From: Jaltomata sinuosa
Lineage: Eukaryota > Streptophyta > Magnoliopsida > Solanales > Solanaceae
Length of the DNA: 64,000 nt
Direction: 5' to 3'
Assembly (NCBI GenBank): GCA_003996215.1
Contig: QJPP01000002.1
Span: forward strand, 1,860,001 to 1,924,000
Below the pieces are notes generated by a model. The model saw only the letters and a program-made list of their open reading frames with translations. It had not been told where the DNA came from and made no database searches. Both the position numbers and the translations under genes were made by a program. Positions within the stretch are counted from its first letter, which is position 1, and each line of letters opens with the position of its first letter. This document shows positions 11,154 to 21,657 of this stretch, piece after piece.

Positions 11154-11955
11154 ATTGAAGTTTAATTATGTGTGTACTGTTGTATCATTAAAAAAAAATG
11201 TAACAGATTGTGTGGATTGTTTTTTTGCGTGATGATTATGAATATTTAGCTTTGATTTTGTGTTGCATGTCTTGTCTCATTGTGGCAAAGTGAATATAAA
11301 TTGATAGCTTTTGTGTTCATTGTACTCTTCTCCATTTGAAGTATTGCATCTATCAGTGATGTCAGCCGTTGATACTTGCGCCAGGGTAGACTGTCTATAT
11401 TACAATACTTTCTTGGGTTACGACCCTTCCCCGGACCCAGCATGCACACGGGATGCTTAGTACATCGGTCTGTTGTTTTGTTTCAATTGATATGTTCTCA
11501 AATCCAATGCAGGTAGTAGAATTTATGGAAACAACAGCAGAAACACAAAACTTACAAGTTTTAAATACAAAGAGAATACTATTATGTCTGAATGACACTA
11601 TGACAGCAATATAACAGATACATGTCACATGACACAAAACAAGAAATTGTATGAATTTCAGACATCATAAGAAGTTTATTCAAAAGCTGCTGCTCATTTG
11701 CTTGCTTCTTGCAATCTCTAAATTGAATGCACAATAGTGTTAATACCTATAGTGAAGTGAGTAAGCACGGAACGAGCTAAATAGAAGATGTAGCAACGAC
11801 CTACTAAGGAATGACTGTGTTGAAGGTCAAACTTCAAATTTGAAGACAATATCTTCAATTCATGATACAATAACACAGAAATGATACATGTTTAAAACAC
11901 CAACAGAATCATCAAATGTAACAAAAGAAGGACTACACAAGTACTAGCTAGTATG
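11154..11955. other. Convergent intergenic region
   Basis: This is the 3' region shared by the dirigent gene (+) and the F-box gene (-). It has short A-rich tracts but no ORF with coding features. The stretch 11400-11460 (cccttccccggaccc) has SINE-like composition but cannot be aligned to a family here. Confidence 0.5.
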
Positions 11956-13182
11956 TTACCATTCTTGCATCTCAGGCGTATTTTCTGTACTGTCAAGATT
12001 AGGCGATACAAGGCTCTCAGCATAGACAGTTGCTGCTCCAACACCATTACCATCCATGTCATGAATCTCCACGCGTTTGTACTCATCATTCCTCGCGTCA
12101 TACACCATAACACCCGTTCCATCGTGCAACAACACTTCACCGATGTCTGATACACACACCGGTGAAATACAAGGCCCTATTCCCGCTACATAAGGAAGGG
12201 AAATCGATTTAGTCCAAGACCCTTTCGCGTTATATTCCTTCATTACCCATACATCCAACTTAACTTTGTAATAGTCACAAAACAAACAAAGACAATCCCC
12301 TAATTTCCCTAATGCCCAATACTTCAGAATCCCTAGTTCAAAATCACTTGAATCTCCTAATGCCCTTGAGGAAGAACCAACAGTGCTACCAGGATCATAA
12401 TTAGGCAATGCTAAATTCCCAAATTGCCCTTTTTCCAAATTAAGTGAAACTATATCCCAAAAAATACAAGATCCATCATTATGTGCAACTGCCCAATGAA
12501 GACATCCATTCAAGAAAACACCAGAATCAGGTGAAAAAAGTGCATCACAATATTTGTTCATCATTTTCCAAGAATTAGCCCTCAAACTATAAATCTTGAT
12601 ATTTGCACCATACACATAGTGAATACCATAAACCCCATTAACTTCAACAACTTTATAATCATCATTAGACTCATCATAACCAAAACCATAAGTAACATCA
12701 CATCTTGAAAAGTCAACACCAGAAAAAGGCAATTTCTTGGTTTTTCTAGTAGATGGATTCCACAAATGCAAGTTGTTACTATACATGCCAATGCAAATCA
12801 AGAACAACCCATTACAGAAACTAACACCAGCTATTATATTGGATGGATTCCAAGGGAAATTGAGCTTGTTGACACAAGAAATGGATTTTTCATGCAATGC
12901 AGAATAAAGGGTGCAAGAATATAGAGTATGAGGAAGATACATGGAGAGTAAAAGGAGATTTTTTTGTGAGAATTTGTTGTTTCTTGATGATATCTTTAAA
13001 TGGGATTTGGAAAAATGAGAAGTTGAAATTAAAGAAAGCCATGATTTTGAAACACGCTTGAATTTCAAGAGTGATTTGACTGGTAATCTTGAAAGTATTT
13101 CTATGATGATTTCTAGTGGGAAATTTGGAATTTGTATTTCATCTTTGGAAATGGAGTTTTTTATCTCATTCTCTGTAGCCAT
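11956..13182 (-). CDS. F-box protein with F-box-associated (FBA) domain, intronless
   Basis: Single-exon gene of 408 residues; ATG at 13182-13180 and TAA at 11958-11956. Residues ~19-60 form a canonical plant F-box (PLEIIIEILSRLPVKSLLKF, then RVSKSWLSLI), which docks on SKP1/ASK in an SCF ubiquitin ligase. Downstream are signatures of the F-box-associated beta-propeller-like domain: GLFLICIG and LWNPSTRKTKKLP, YGFGYDESNDDYKVVEV, IYSLRANSW, FLNGCLHW, then WVMKEYN...SWTKSI. This matches the large CPR1/CPR30-like F-box group that recruits substrates for degradation. The substrate cannot be told from sequence. No lesion is visible and the length is normal for the family. It is convergent with the dirigent gene. 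Confidence 0.93.
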   Translation of the reverse strand: MATENEIKNSISKDEIQIPNFPLEIIIEILSRLPVKSLLKFKRVSKSWLSLISTSHFSKSHLKISSRNNKFSQKNLLLLSMYLPHTLYSCTLYSALHEKSISCVNKLNFPWNPSNIIAGVSFCNGLFLICIGMYSNNLHLWNPSTRKTKKLPFSGVDFSRCDVTYGFGYDESNDDYKVVEVNGVYGIHYVYGANIKIYSLRANSWKMMNKYCDALFSPDSGVFLNGCLHWAVAHNDGSCIFWDIVSLNLEKGQFGNLALPNYDPGSTVGSSSRALGDSSDFELGILKYWALGKLGDCLCLFCDYYKVKLDVWVMKEYNAKGSWTKSISLPYVAGIGPCISPVCVSDIGEVLLHDGTGVMVYDARNDEYKRVEIHDMDGNGVGAATVYAESLVSPNLDSTENTPEMQEW

Positions 13183-14389
13183 AATTGGCTTTAGGACAGG
13201 AAGAATGCTCTAAAGTTGACTCAGAAATGAAAATACCAAACAGATCACAACAAAGTTTTCTTTTTTCAATGTTCTAATAATGGTCACCTCTTATAATTAA
13301 TTAATTAATTCCACTCTTTAGCATCTCTTGGGATTTGTTGTTTTATTCTAAATCCCACAACACAAGTTTAGAACTTTATAGTTAACTCCTCCTATATTTG
13401 TTAATTTTGCAAGTTTTTTTCTTCTCAATCACTAACTAGGAGGTAGATGAAAATTCATATCTTGGGATAACCATAGAAGTGTAGAATGAGCGAATTGAAA
13501 TTAAGCATGTTAAAATGAGCCAAGTTAATAAATAAACGGGTCATTAATCTGCTCAAACCTAAATAGGTTAGACGAGTCATAATTTTATAGACTGATTTTG
13601 TCACCCCTAACTATAGTTTTTTCAAATATGATTTTTGTGCAATTGAATGAATATACAATACATGTTCTTACCTATGCTCTTATCACTAAATCATAATTAA
13701 TTAACACATATTTTCGCTTTGGTTTCTTTATGTAAAAGACATTTCATCTACAAGAGGTGGAGGAGAATGGTGAGTTGGATACTCTTTCATCCTTAATTAA
13801 ATGTCTTATCGGATTTGAACTCCGGCGTGAAGTCATATTAGAGAACACTTCACTCTTAATATATTTTGACGCGAATATGAATTTAGTCGGACTTCAGTGA
13901 GCGTATCGAACACTAAACGAGAAATAAAAGAAAAAAGAGATATATTTTTGTTTTTCGTTTTGATTTATCATTTGATGTCTAGTATTCGTATTGGAATTGG
14001 ACTAATCCAAATTTGCGCCTATCAGGGAAAAGCGCTCCCTATCAAAGAATTGATTTTTCCATACTCATGATTTGAAATCGAGATTTGAAATCGAGACTTT
14101 TGGTTAACAAAAAAAGGAGCAGTTTCATCCGCTACACCACAGTAGTCTGTCTTTTCCCAATATTTGCAAATATGGATATTCTAGAAACTCTTCGTGCCGC
14201 CCATTCACATCCCAAATTTGAATAAGCAATAAGAATCAAATCCAATCATCAAATCAAATCATAGACACAATAGAGCAGTGTGAGTTGTTATTGACAAAAC
14301 CAAAGAAAAGAAAAGAACCAAAACATTCTCACATATAATAAACCATACCATATTCCTATTTCAAGAATCTGTATGTAAATCCCAAGAAA
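13183..14389. other. Intergenic spacer between divergent F-box (-) and GT14 (+) genes
   Basis: This should contain both promoters; no clear TATA box was assigned to either. The segment 13930-14150 (attcgtattggaattgg ... atttgaaatcgagatttgaaatcgagac) looks like a decayed dispersed repeat with a short direct duplication near 14072-14096. No gene was seen. Confidence 0.5.
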
Positions 14390-17300
14390 ATGCACCACCA
14401 CCACCCTCCTCCACCAACCACCACCAGAACCACCACCCCCACCCCCACCAAAATCTTTACACCCTTTATCATTCTTGCCACCACTATCTTCTCACTTCTC
14501 CTTATTCTTTCCTTCTCCTTCACTTCTTCTCCCACCCCACCTCTCCCCCACCCCCACCAACCCCACCCTTCCCTTTTCCCCAATCACAAACCCCATCGTC
14601 TCCTCTTTCATCACAACCAAAATGACCAAAATGCCCTCCTACCCCCCACCCCCCCTTCCATAGCTTACCTCATATCTGGATCCACCAATGACACTGCAAG
14701 AATCATCCGTTTGCTCTTTGCAGTGTACCATCCAAGAAACCATTACCTTCTTCATCTTGATAGAAAAGCTTCTCAGTATGAACGTGATGATCTTGCACTG
14801 TATGTTGAATCTGTGCCTCTTTTTAAAGCTGCCCAGAATGTGAATTTTATTGGAAAAGCTGATTTTGTTTACCCAATTGGTTCTTCTGCTTTGTCTGCTA
14901 CCCTTCATGGAGCTTCCATTCTTCTGCGTGTTACTGCTCATTGGGATTGGTTTATTAATCTCTCTGTTGCTGATTACCCACTTGTTACTCAAGATGGTAT
15001 GAATTATGTGTAAAGATTTAATCTTTTTCTGAGTTACCTATGTGTAAAGATTTAATATTTTTGGCGGTGCACTAAGCTTCTGCTATGCGTGGGGTGTGGG
15101 AAAGGGCCGGACCACAAGGGTCTATTGTATGCAGCCTTACCTGGTATATTTGCAAATGCAAGATGCCGTTTCCACAGCTCGAACCTGTGACCTCTTGGTC
15201 ACATGGCAGCAACTTTCCAGTTACGCCAAGGGTCTATTTTACTGGATTTAGTGTCTGCTGATTATCCAATTGTTACTAAAAACACTATATGTATATTGGA
15301 TAATGTTGAAGATATGCTCTGTTTAGTGTTGGTTTAGGGTAAAGATTTAATCTTTTTTTGAGAAGTATGTGCAAAGATTTAATCTTTTTTTGAGAAGTAT
15401 GTGCAAAGATTTAATCTTTTTGGCGTTTTTACTGTAGTTAGTGTCTGCTGATTATTGAATTGTTAGTAATAACACTTTATGCATATTGGATAATGTTAAA
15501 GATGTGTTCTTTTTAGTGTTTGTTGAGTAACTGGAGTATGCTTCTACTGAATTTTTAGCTTATGAGGAACTGATATTTTGTGAATTTAGGATCCTAATTA
15601 TATTTTGCTTAAGATGGAACATTTGTAGAATGTCTCTTCTTTGACAGTGAGTACACTTCATGGTAAGGAGTTATCCAGTCCTTGTGTAGTCCCACTGTCC
15701 CACAAGTGGGGTCGAGGGAGGGTAGAATGTAAGCTGAGTTAGGGCGGACCTAGAAGCCGACGTATGGCTTGCTCGAACCCAGTAGTCTTAGTTCAAACTA
15801 TGTATTTGTATTAAGAAATTCACTAAATATGTACAAATATTAAATTTAGAAGTCAGTTACTAACACCTGAAATTGCTATCCCAGAATTAGAACCCATAAA
15901 GTTGAAATACTGGTTCCGCCGCTGGTTACTGCCCTTAGCAAAAATGTGGCATTGTGGAACAGACAAGTAGCAAATTTTTTTCTGCATGAAGCTCGAATTT
16001 CAACATCAAAAACATCTCTTATCCCGGGTGATTTGAGCTTGTCTTGGCTCTCTTCGTTGACAGAATGCCGAAGGAAAATATGATTACGATATTTAAGTTG
16101 TTATTTAAGCTTTCAAGTTATCTTTAACTCAGGAAATTTGTTCTCTTTCTGACTTATCAAAATGATTAAAGAAATTATTCTCCTTGATCAAGGTTTATTA
16201 AATTATCTTGATGTACGACCTAAAAAAACTCAGTGCTAGTGAATAGTTGATCACAAACTTGTCTCAGTTCCACCAGAGTAATCTGTATATCATTAAGTTG
16301 GTTCATTCCCTGTTTGCCTACTTCCTCACCACCTTCAATCCTACCAAAATATTTTCTTCTAAGTGTTTCTAGGAGATGTTCGATGACAATTAATTTGAAA
16401 TGCATCCTCCTCCCCCTCCTTCTTGCTGGTGAAAAATGAATTACTTGAGATAGTTCATTGGCATTTGGATTGGTCATTTCTAGGATGTAAGCTGGTACTT
16501 TTTTTTGACGTTGATATTAATGGATGTTTTAATTGTGCTGTTGCACATGGACTATTTTCCTTTTCCATTACTTTTTATCACTTCAATACAGGCATTAAAC
16601 TTAGATTCTATTCAATGGATGTAATTATGTCATTGGACTCATTCCTCACTACAACGCACTTTCACCTAGGTAATGACTGATGAGTAATCTGATGCTATTT
16701 TTCTGTTGATTTTCAGATCTTCTACACATTCTTTCTTATATGCCCAAGGATCTTAATTTTGTCAACCACACAAGCTACATAGGGTGGAGAGAGTATGGCC
16801 ATATCCTTTTCATATTATAAGTTTCTATCTGTTCTGTTTAAGCATAGATGCATGTGGATAGAGGCAAGTAATGTATGGTTTTAGATCTTAATATATGACT
16901 GTGTTTGATGTTCCAGGTCACGGAAGTTGAAACCAATAGTTGTTGATCCTGGGCTCTATCTTGCAGAGGAAGATGAAGTATTTTATGCAACTCAGAAAAG
17001 GGAACTGCCTGATGCTTATCAATTATTTTCAGGTCAGATGCTGGTGGTCATATTTTCTGCATTATGAATGATGAAAGATGAATATACTCGTGTATTTAAT
17101 CCCCTTGAATGTTTGATTGAAAAAAAATAGTCTTGATATGAAGTGGACAACTATAACGCTGAGTCACAAACTTTGTTCCTGTTAAAAAGAAAAGGGTAAA
17201 ATGAAGTAGAACATATAGATTGTAAAAGTAACTTTGAGATGAAGTAGCCCGGTGTACAAAGCATCCCGCATTAACAGGGTCCGGGGGAGGGCCGCATCTA

Positions 17301-20290
17301 AGGGGTGTGATGTAGACAACCTACCCTAATGCAAGCATTAGTGGCTGCTTCCACGGCTCGAACCCGTGACCTATAAGTCATTCCGAGACAACTTTACCAT
17401 TGCTCCAATGCTCCCCTTCCGGTATTCAATGAAGCAGATGACCAAATAGTTTAAAGTAGTTGAGAGGGCAGAATTTTGTTTCAAGTGTTTGGTTAGAAAG
17501 CACAAGCATCTGAGTACCCATAAATGTCGAAGGATGGCCATGACTATAGCCATTTTAACTACACTGTACACAGAAAATCCATTTCAGTTTAGAATCAAAA
17601 TCTTTCAGTCAATGAATCTATAACGCATCGCCCATGTTCCAAGTGTCCATTGTTTTAGCCTTGACCTTGAAAAGGCCCCAACATCTTTTTGGAAACTGAT
17701 CTTTTTGCATAAGTGACAATAAGGGCAAGGGTGTATAGGGGCTCTTTGTAATGTACTTGTGTGTTTAAAACTCTAAATAGTTCTTGCAAATATTAGGGTG
17801 TTTCTGGATAACTTTAAGAAAGAAACAGATTTTAAATAAGGGAATAGGCTGTGGAGATGTGAGAATTAAATGATTGCTGAAGTAATGAATTTAATGGAAA
17901 CTCACTTGAATGGTTGATATAAAGCCCGAGGAAACAGCAAAAAGATAGTTTTATAAGATACACTTGCGCAGAATGTGTTGGCACTATTTAGTCTTCAAAA
18001 TATCAACAGTATATCAAAGTTTTGCATTTAAAAGAAAAAAATCTTGACTTTATCAAACTATGACTGCATTTATTAGTTGGACAATTGAAGAACAAAATGA
18101 TGCAGAGAGAGACTAATTGCGAAAGCTACTGCATGTTTTCACTTTTCTTGCCCTGCTTCCCCGGAAACACTTTCCGATATAGTTTCTCTATTAGTTATCA
18201 TCACAACTGTTCATCCTCCTTTGCAACTCCATCTAGCCCTTCACTGTTACTTAATGGCCAAAATTCTATGTTGCTCGGACTCTTCGAAAATGTCAACAGG
18301 TGCGTGTCAGATTCGCCAAAAATAGTGTATTTTTGGAGAATCCGACACGGGTGCGGCACCAAAAGTGAAGAGTCCGCGCAACTTAGCCAAAATTACTGCC
18401 ACAATCACAACCATCTGTACCAATAACTGCTTCTAGGCTAACATATCCTTAGCTATAAGTTGAAAGTCAACTTGAATTAACTCATAAGCAACAAAAAGAC
18501 TTGATTCCTCGACCTTAACTTCTTCTTCCATCTCAAGCTTGGGTTTCCCCTGGTCAAATTTTGTTGCTGATATTTCCTCCTGAGGGGGTGAGAGGATCTT
18601 TTCCTTTTATCTTCTGTAGAGCTAATGGATCTTAACTTCCTTAAATTTATATGTAGTGGTTTGCTTATGAAGCTGTACAAAACTGATCTCGTCAGCCTGC
18701 TGTGATATCATGGTGTTCTAAGTTTTGGATGGTGGAGATTCACCTGTTTTGGGGAGGAGGTCAACGAAAGGTGTTATGACCTCTTGGTTTTTTAGTGGCA
18801 GTATTTTCCTTATTTGATAATGGGTCAAACTTGTGAATTTAAGTGACCTTTTTCGTCAACCAAAAGTGCAAGTGGGGACGGACAGGCTTGCATCGTTATG
18901 GGAAGGCATAATATATAAACAGACACTCAAACTTGGCCTCGGCCGGCAAGTGAGCACTCCAACTTTGAGAGTGCACATCTAGACACCTCAACTTGGTCTC
19001 AACTGACAACTAAATACTCCAACTCGTCCCCACTGTATCTCGTGGACATCTGACGCTGACATGACATATAAATTTTGGAGGTGTCTAGATGATCATTTTG
19101 TAAGTTGGAGTGTTCAACTGACACAGTGGAGACGAGTTGAGGTGTCTAGATATGCATATTATTGCTTACTTGCTAGCAGAGAACGAGTTTGTGTGTTTGT
19201 TTGTCTATTATGCCTTATGAAAATATTTTGTCCAGTTTTGGTAGATTATACTAGCAGCATAAGAGTAGCATTAGCTCTACTTGTAGTGTTCTAACTATGT
19301 CTGAGCACTGATCAGTGCCTTCCCGAGAGAAAAGATCTTAATCGCGAACATTTCAAAAGGTGAGCTTACTTTGAAAGTGGTTTCCTTGAACAATCTTTTC
19401 CAATCGCGAAAGACATGTCTAAACATGCCATGTGGAAAGTTGGAATTAAAGAGTTGTTGTAAAGGGTAAGAGGCATTCTTTTTTAAACAGACTAAAAAGG
19501 AAAGTAAGACAAAAAATTGAAACGGAGGCAGTAATATGTATCATCGTTCATGATTAATATGCTTTTCCTTGAGCCGAGGGTCTATCGGAAACAACCTTTC
19601 TACCTTCTAAGGTAGGGGTAAGGTCTAAGTACATTGTACCCTCCCCAAACCCCACTTGTGGGATTACACTGGGTATGTTGTTGTTGTAGTAGTAAAGCAT
19701 GCCACCGTATTGTGTTACTGGTTTGATATGAGTTTAAATTGTTTAATTCTAATACTAACAAACTTGTCCTCCTGGCTCCAGGGTCTTCATCTACTATCTT
19801 GAGTCGGAAGTTTATTGAGTTCTGCATCTTGGGCACGGATAACCTACCCAGGACTCTGCTAATGTACTTGTCAAATTCACCATCCGCAGCATCTGTTTAC
19901 TTCCCGACCATTCTGTGCAATTCAAGGAAATTCAATAGAACAACAGTCAACCACAACATGCGATATGCTTCATTTAACTCGAGACAAGAGGCCCGTCTGC
20001 TCAATTCCAGTGACTTCAATGACCTGGTGATGAGTGGAGCAGCATTTGCCTCAACATTTGAGGCAAACGATCCGATTCTTGACCAGATTGACCATGAACT
20101 CCTTCACCACAAGCACGATGAACCAGTGCCTGGCGGGTGGTGTTTAGGTGAAAATGAAACTGACAAATGTACTCACTGGGGAGATGCTGAAGTTCTAAGA
20201 CCAGGTCCAGGATCAAAGAGGCTGGAGAAAAGATTTGTCCAGATTTTCACTAATGGTACATTTCGTTCTAGTCGATGTATCTACGAATAG
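14390..20290 (+). CDS. GT14 family (core-2/I-branching type) beta-glucuronosyltransferase-like protein
   Basis: Four exons, 14390-14996, 16717-16792, 16917-17032 and 19782-20290, join in frame as 435 residues. The N-terminus is His/Pro/Thr-rich, then a hydrophobic type II signal anchor (~residues 24-45: FIILATTIFSLLLILSFSF), a Pro-rich stem, and the GT14 'Branch' domain from about residue 90. Motifs: SIAYLISGS, LLFAVYHPRNHYLLHLDR, DWFINLSVADYPLVTQDD, HTSYIGWRE, VVDPGLY, ILSRKFIEFCI, GGWCLGE. Plant proteins of this type (GlcAT14A-C) work in the Golgi, adding glucuronic acid to type II arabinogalactan of arabinogalactan proteins. Activity here is inferred by family. Intron 1 contains a SINE, a hAT-like element and tandem repeats. 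The 2.7 kb intron 3 holds five mobile elements. Splice phases are consistent throughout. Confidence 0.92.
15063..15235 (+). mobile_element. TS/SolS-type tRNA-derived SINE
   Basis: ggcggtgcactaagcttc head, then ggccggaccacaagggtc, then the box B region cagctcgaacctgtgacc, then ccagttacgccaagg. It lies in GT14 intron 1. Confidence 0.85.
15249..15521 (+). repeat. Diverged tandem duplication in GT14 intron 1 (period 190 bp)
   Basis: 15249-15331 and 15439-15521 share tagtgtctgctgattat, ttgttagtaa-like, ttggataatgtt and ttagtgttt blocks. Between them are about 2.6 copies of a ~32-bp unit (aaagatttaatcttttttt-gagaagtatgtgc) at 15342-15425. A related unit also follows the exon 1 donor at 15013-15060. 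Confidence 0.75.
15686..15735 (-). mobile_element. SINE-like repeat fragment, reversed
   Basis: tcccacaagtggggtcgag-ggagggtagaatgta is the reverse complement of the 3' part of the 'gagggtctatcgg' repeat. Only about 50 bp remains. Confidence 0.55.
15741..15926. mobile_element. Small hAT-like non-autonomous element
   Basis: The ends agggcggacctagaagc and tggttccgccgctgg are inverted relatives of CAGTGGCGGAGC/GCTCCGCCCCTG. The interior has gaacccagtagt and attcactaaatatgta blocks as in the copy at 1013. It lies in GT14 intron 1. Confidence 0.6.
17246..17420 (+). mobile_element. TS-type tRNA-derived SINE (full head and body)
   Basis: agcccggtgtacaaagcat, then ggtccgggggagggccgca, then the box B-like gctcgaacccgtgacct, ending tgctccaatgctcccctt. 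This variant subfamily (aaagcatcccgc) is shared with 48957. It lies in GT14 intron 3. Confidence 0.9.
18267..18386. mobile_element. MITE with TTGCTCGGACTC termini
   Basis: tatgttgctcggactcttc on the left is inverted relative to gaagagtccgcgcaactta on the right. The central hairpin-prone blocks (gtgtcagattcgcc ... ggagaatccgacacg) are also inverted. It is the best preserved of three copies in the window and lies in GT14 intron 3. Confidence 0.9.
18905..19160. mobile_element. Foldback/MITE-like element in GT14 intron 3
   Basis: atctagacacctcaact near 18977 is the reverse complement of agttgaggtgtctagat at 19135-19151. ccaactcgtccccactgt is inverted relative to acagtggagacgagttg. The nested inverted pairs imply a stable hairpin. 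It is non-coding. Confidence 0.65.
19412..19533. mobile_element. Truncated Stowaway MITE (right half)
   Basis: gccatgtggaaagttggaatt, then actaaaaaggaaagtaag, then ttgaaacggaggcag-ta match the right halves of the Stowaway copies at 1395 and 60799. The left terminus is missing. Confidence 0.7.
19569..19690 (+). mobile_element. SINE-like repeat, 'gagggtctatcggaaacaacc' type
   Basis: gagccgagggtctatcgg through ctaccttctaaggtagggg and ccccacttgtgggattac to a ttgttgttg tail. It ends about 90 bp before GT14 exon 4. Confidence 0.85.
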
Positions 20291-21657
20291 AGCTTTCTCA
20301 AGATGAGAACATACAGTAGAGACACACTCCAAAATGTTTTCTATCGGAAACAGCCTCTCTACCTCCCAAGGTAGGGTTAAGGGCTACATACACACTCCCC
20401 TCCTCAGACCCCACTTGTGGGATTACGCTGGGTATGTTACTGACTCGAAAAGAATCACACGCGCAAACATATACGGAAGACCAAGTGCCTCTCGTGTAAT
20501 TTTCTGTTAGCAATTTTGATAGAGAGCTGAGTGTTGCATATTGAGTTTTTTTTAAGGTGAGGTTGTATATTGGTCTATTGGACTGGCTAACTACTACAAA
20601 GGCAATGGAAATCATTTTATAAAATTATGGATCTTGTTACTTGTTCAACTTTGTGTTTTCGTTCAACCACAAGAGCTTAAATGGCGCGAGATGATCAGTG
20701 AAGATTTGTATAGTCAATCCCAACTTGCTTACGATTGAGCCATAGTTGCTGAGTATCTTCTTTCAACCACATGACACAAGAATTCGCAAGTGTTGAGCAC
20801 CCAAGGGTGTGGGTTAACAGTAAATGAAGACGGTGAAAATCATGAGACCAATTTCAAATTTTAATGCGAAACGTGTCACTTTCCTTCTTAGTTCGTACCC
20901 AAAAAAATGTCACCTTTCTTTAATTGAAAACAATTTATCTTTAAAATTCTCCTTTTTACCCTTAAAGAAATGATTTATAGCCACACAAATAATAGTAACA
21001 TTTGGAATTTGGTGTCACCGTGTGAAGAACACACACAACTCAAAGTAAAAACGTATTCACACCAAGTGTATGCACCAAACCAAAGGAATGCGAGATAAGT
21101 GTTATGGTTAACTTCTAACAACCAACGTTAAATTGCTTGATTTGGTACATACACCCGATACGTGCAGGTCACTGCTATCAACCTATCGGAACAACGAAAG
21201 AGAACTTCACATACCAAAAAAGAAGTTTACCTTATTCCTAGAACGAAATATAGACATAGATACAACAGGAGGCTCGAGAGACCTCAAGCATTCACCAGTA
21301 AGTCACTGTAGTGTATCAAATAGAACATCAGAAAAACAACACAACAAAAAGAAAGTCTGCAAACCAAATCTGCATTTGAAGTAATGAATAAAATAGAATA
21401 CATTTCGCTTAATGGAACAACCAAATACATAGAAAAGTCATTTGACTGGAACACCACATTTTGGCATCAAAAACAGCATAAACTCTTGGCATAGTAGGAA
21501 GCATACAAAATAACTTTTGAAACAATAGTCAAGAACCCTTGGCATTGTAAATGACAAAGTTATTACAGAAACATACTAGTCCAACATTCGTTTCTGTCAA
21601 TTCAGTTCAACTGCCATAACGTTTCAGCCAAGAACGTGGTTTGATTGTTACGTTACA
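20291..21657. other. Convergent intergenic spacer
   Basis: It lies between the GT14 stop and the 3' end of the broken F-box gene. It holds the SINE-like copy at 20338. Beyond that there are only low-complexity and AT-rich stretches; I see no gene. Confidence 0.55.
20338..20440 (+). mobile_element. SINE-like repeat, 'gagggtctatcggaaacaacc' type, 5' truncated
   Basis: ctatcggaaacagcctctc, then cccaaggtagggttaaggg, then ccccacttgtgggattacg. It lies 48 bp after the GT14 stop codon, probably within the transcribed 3' region. Confidence 0.75.
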
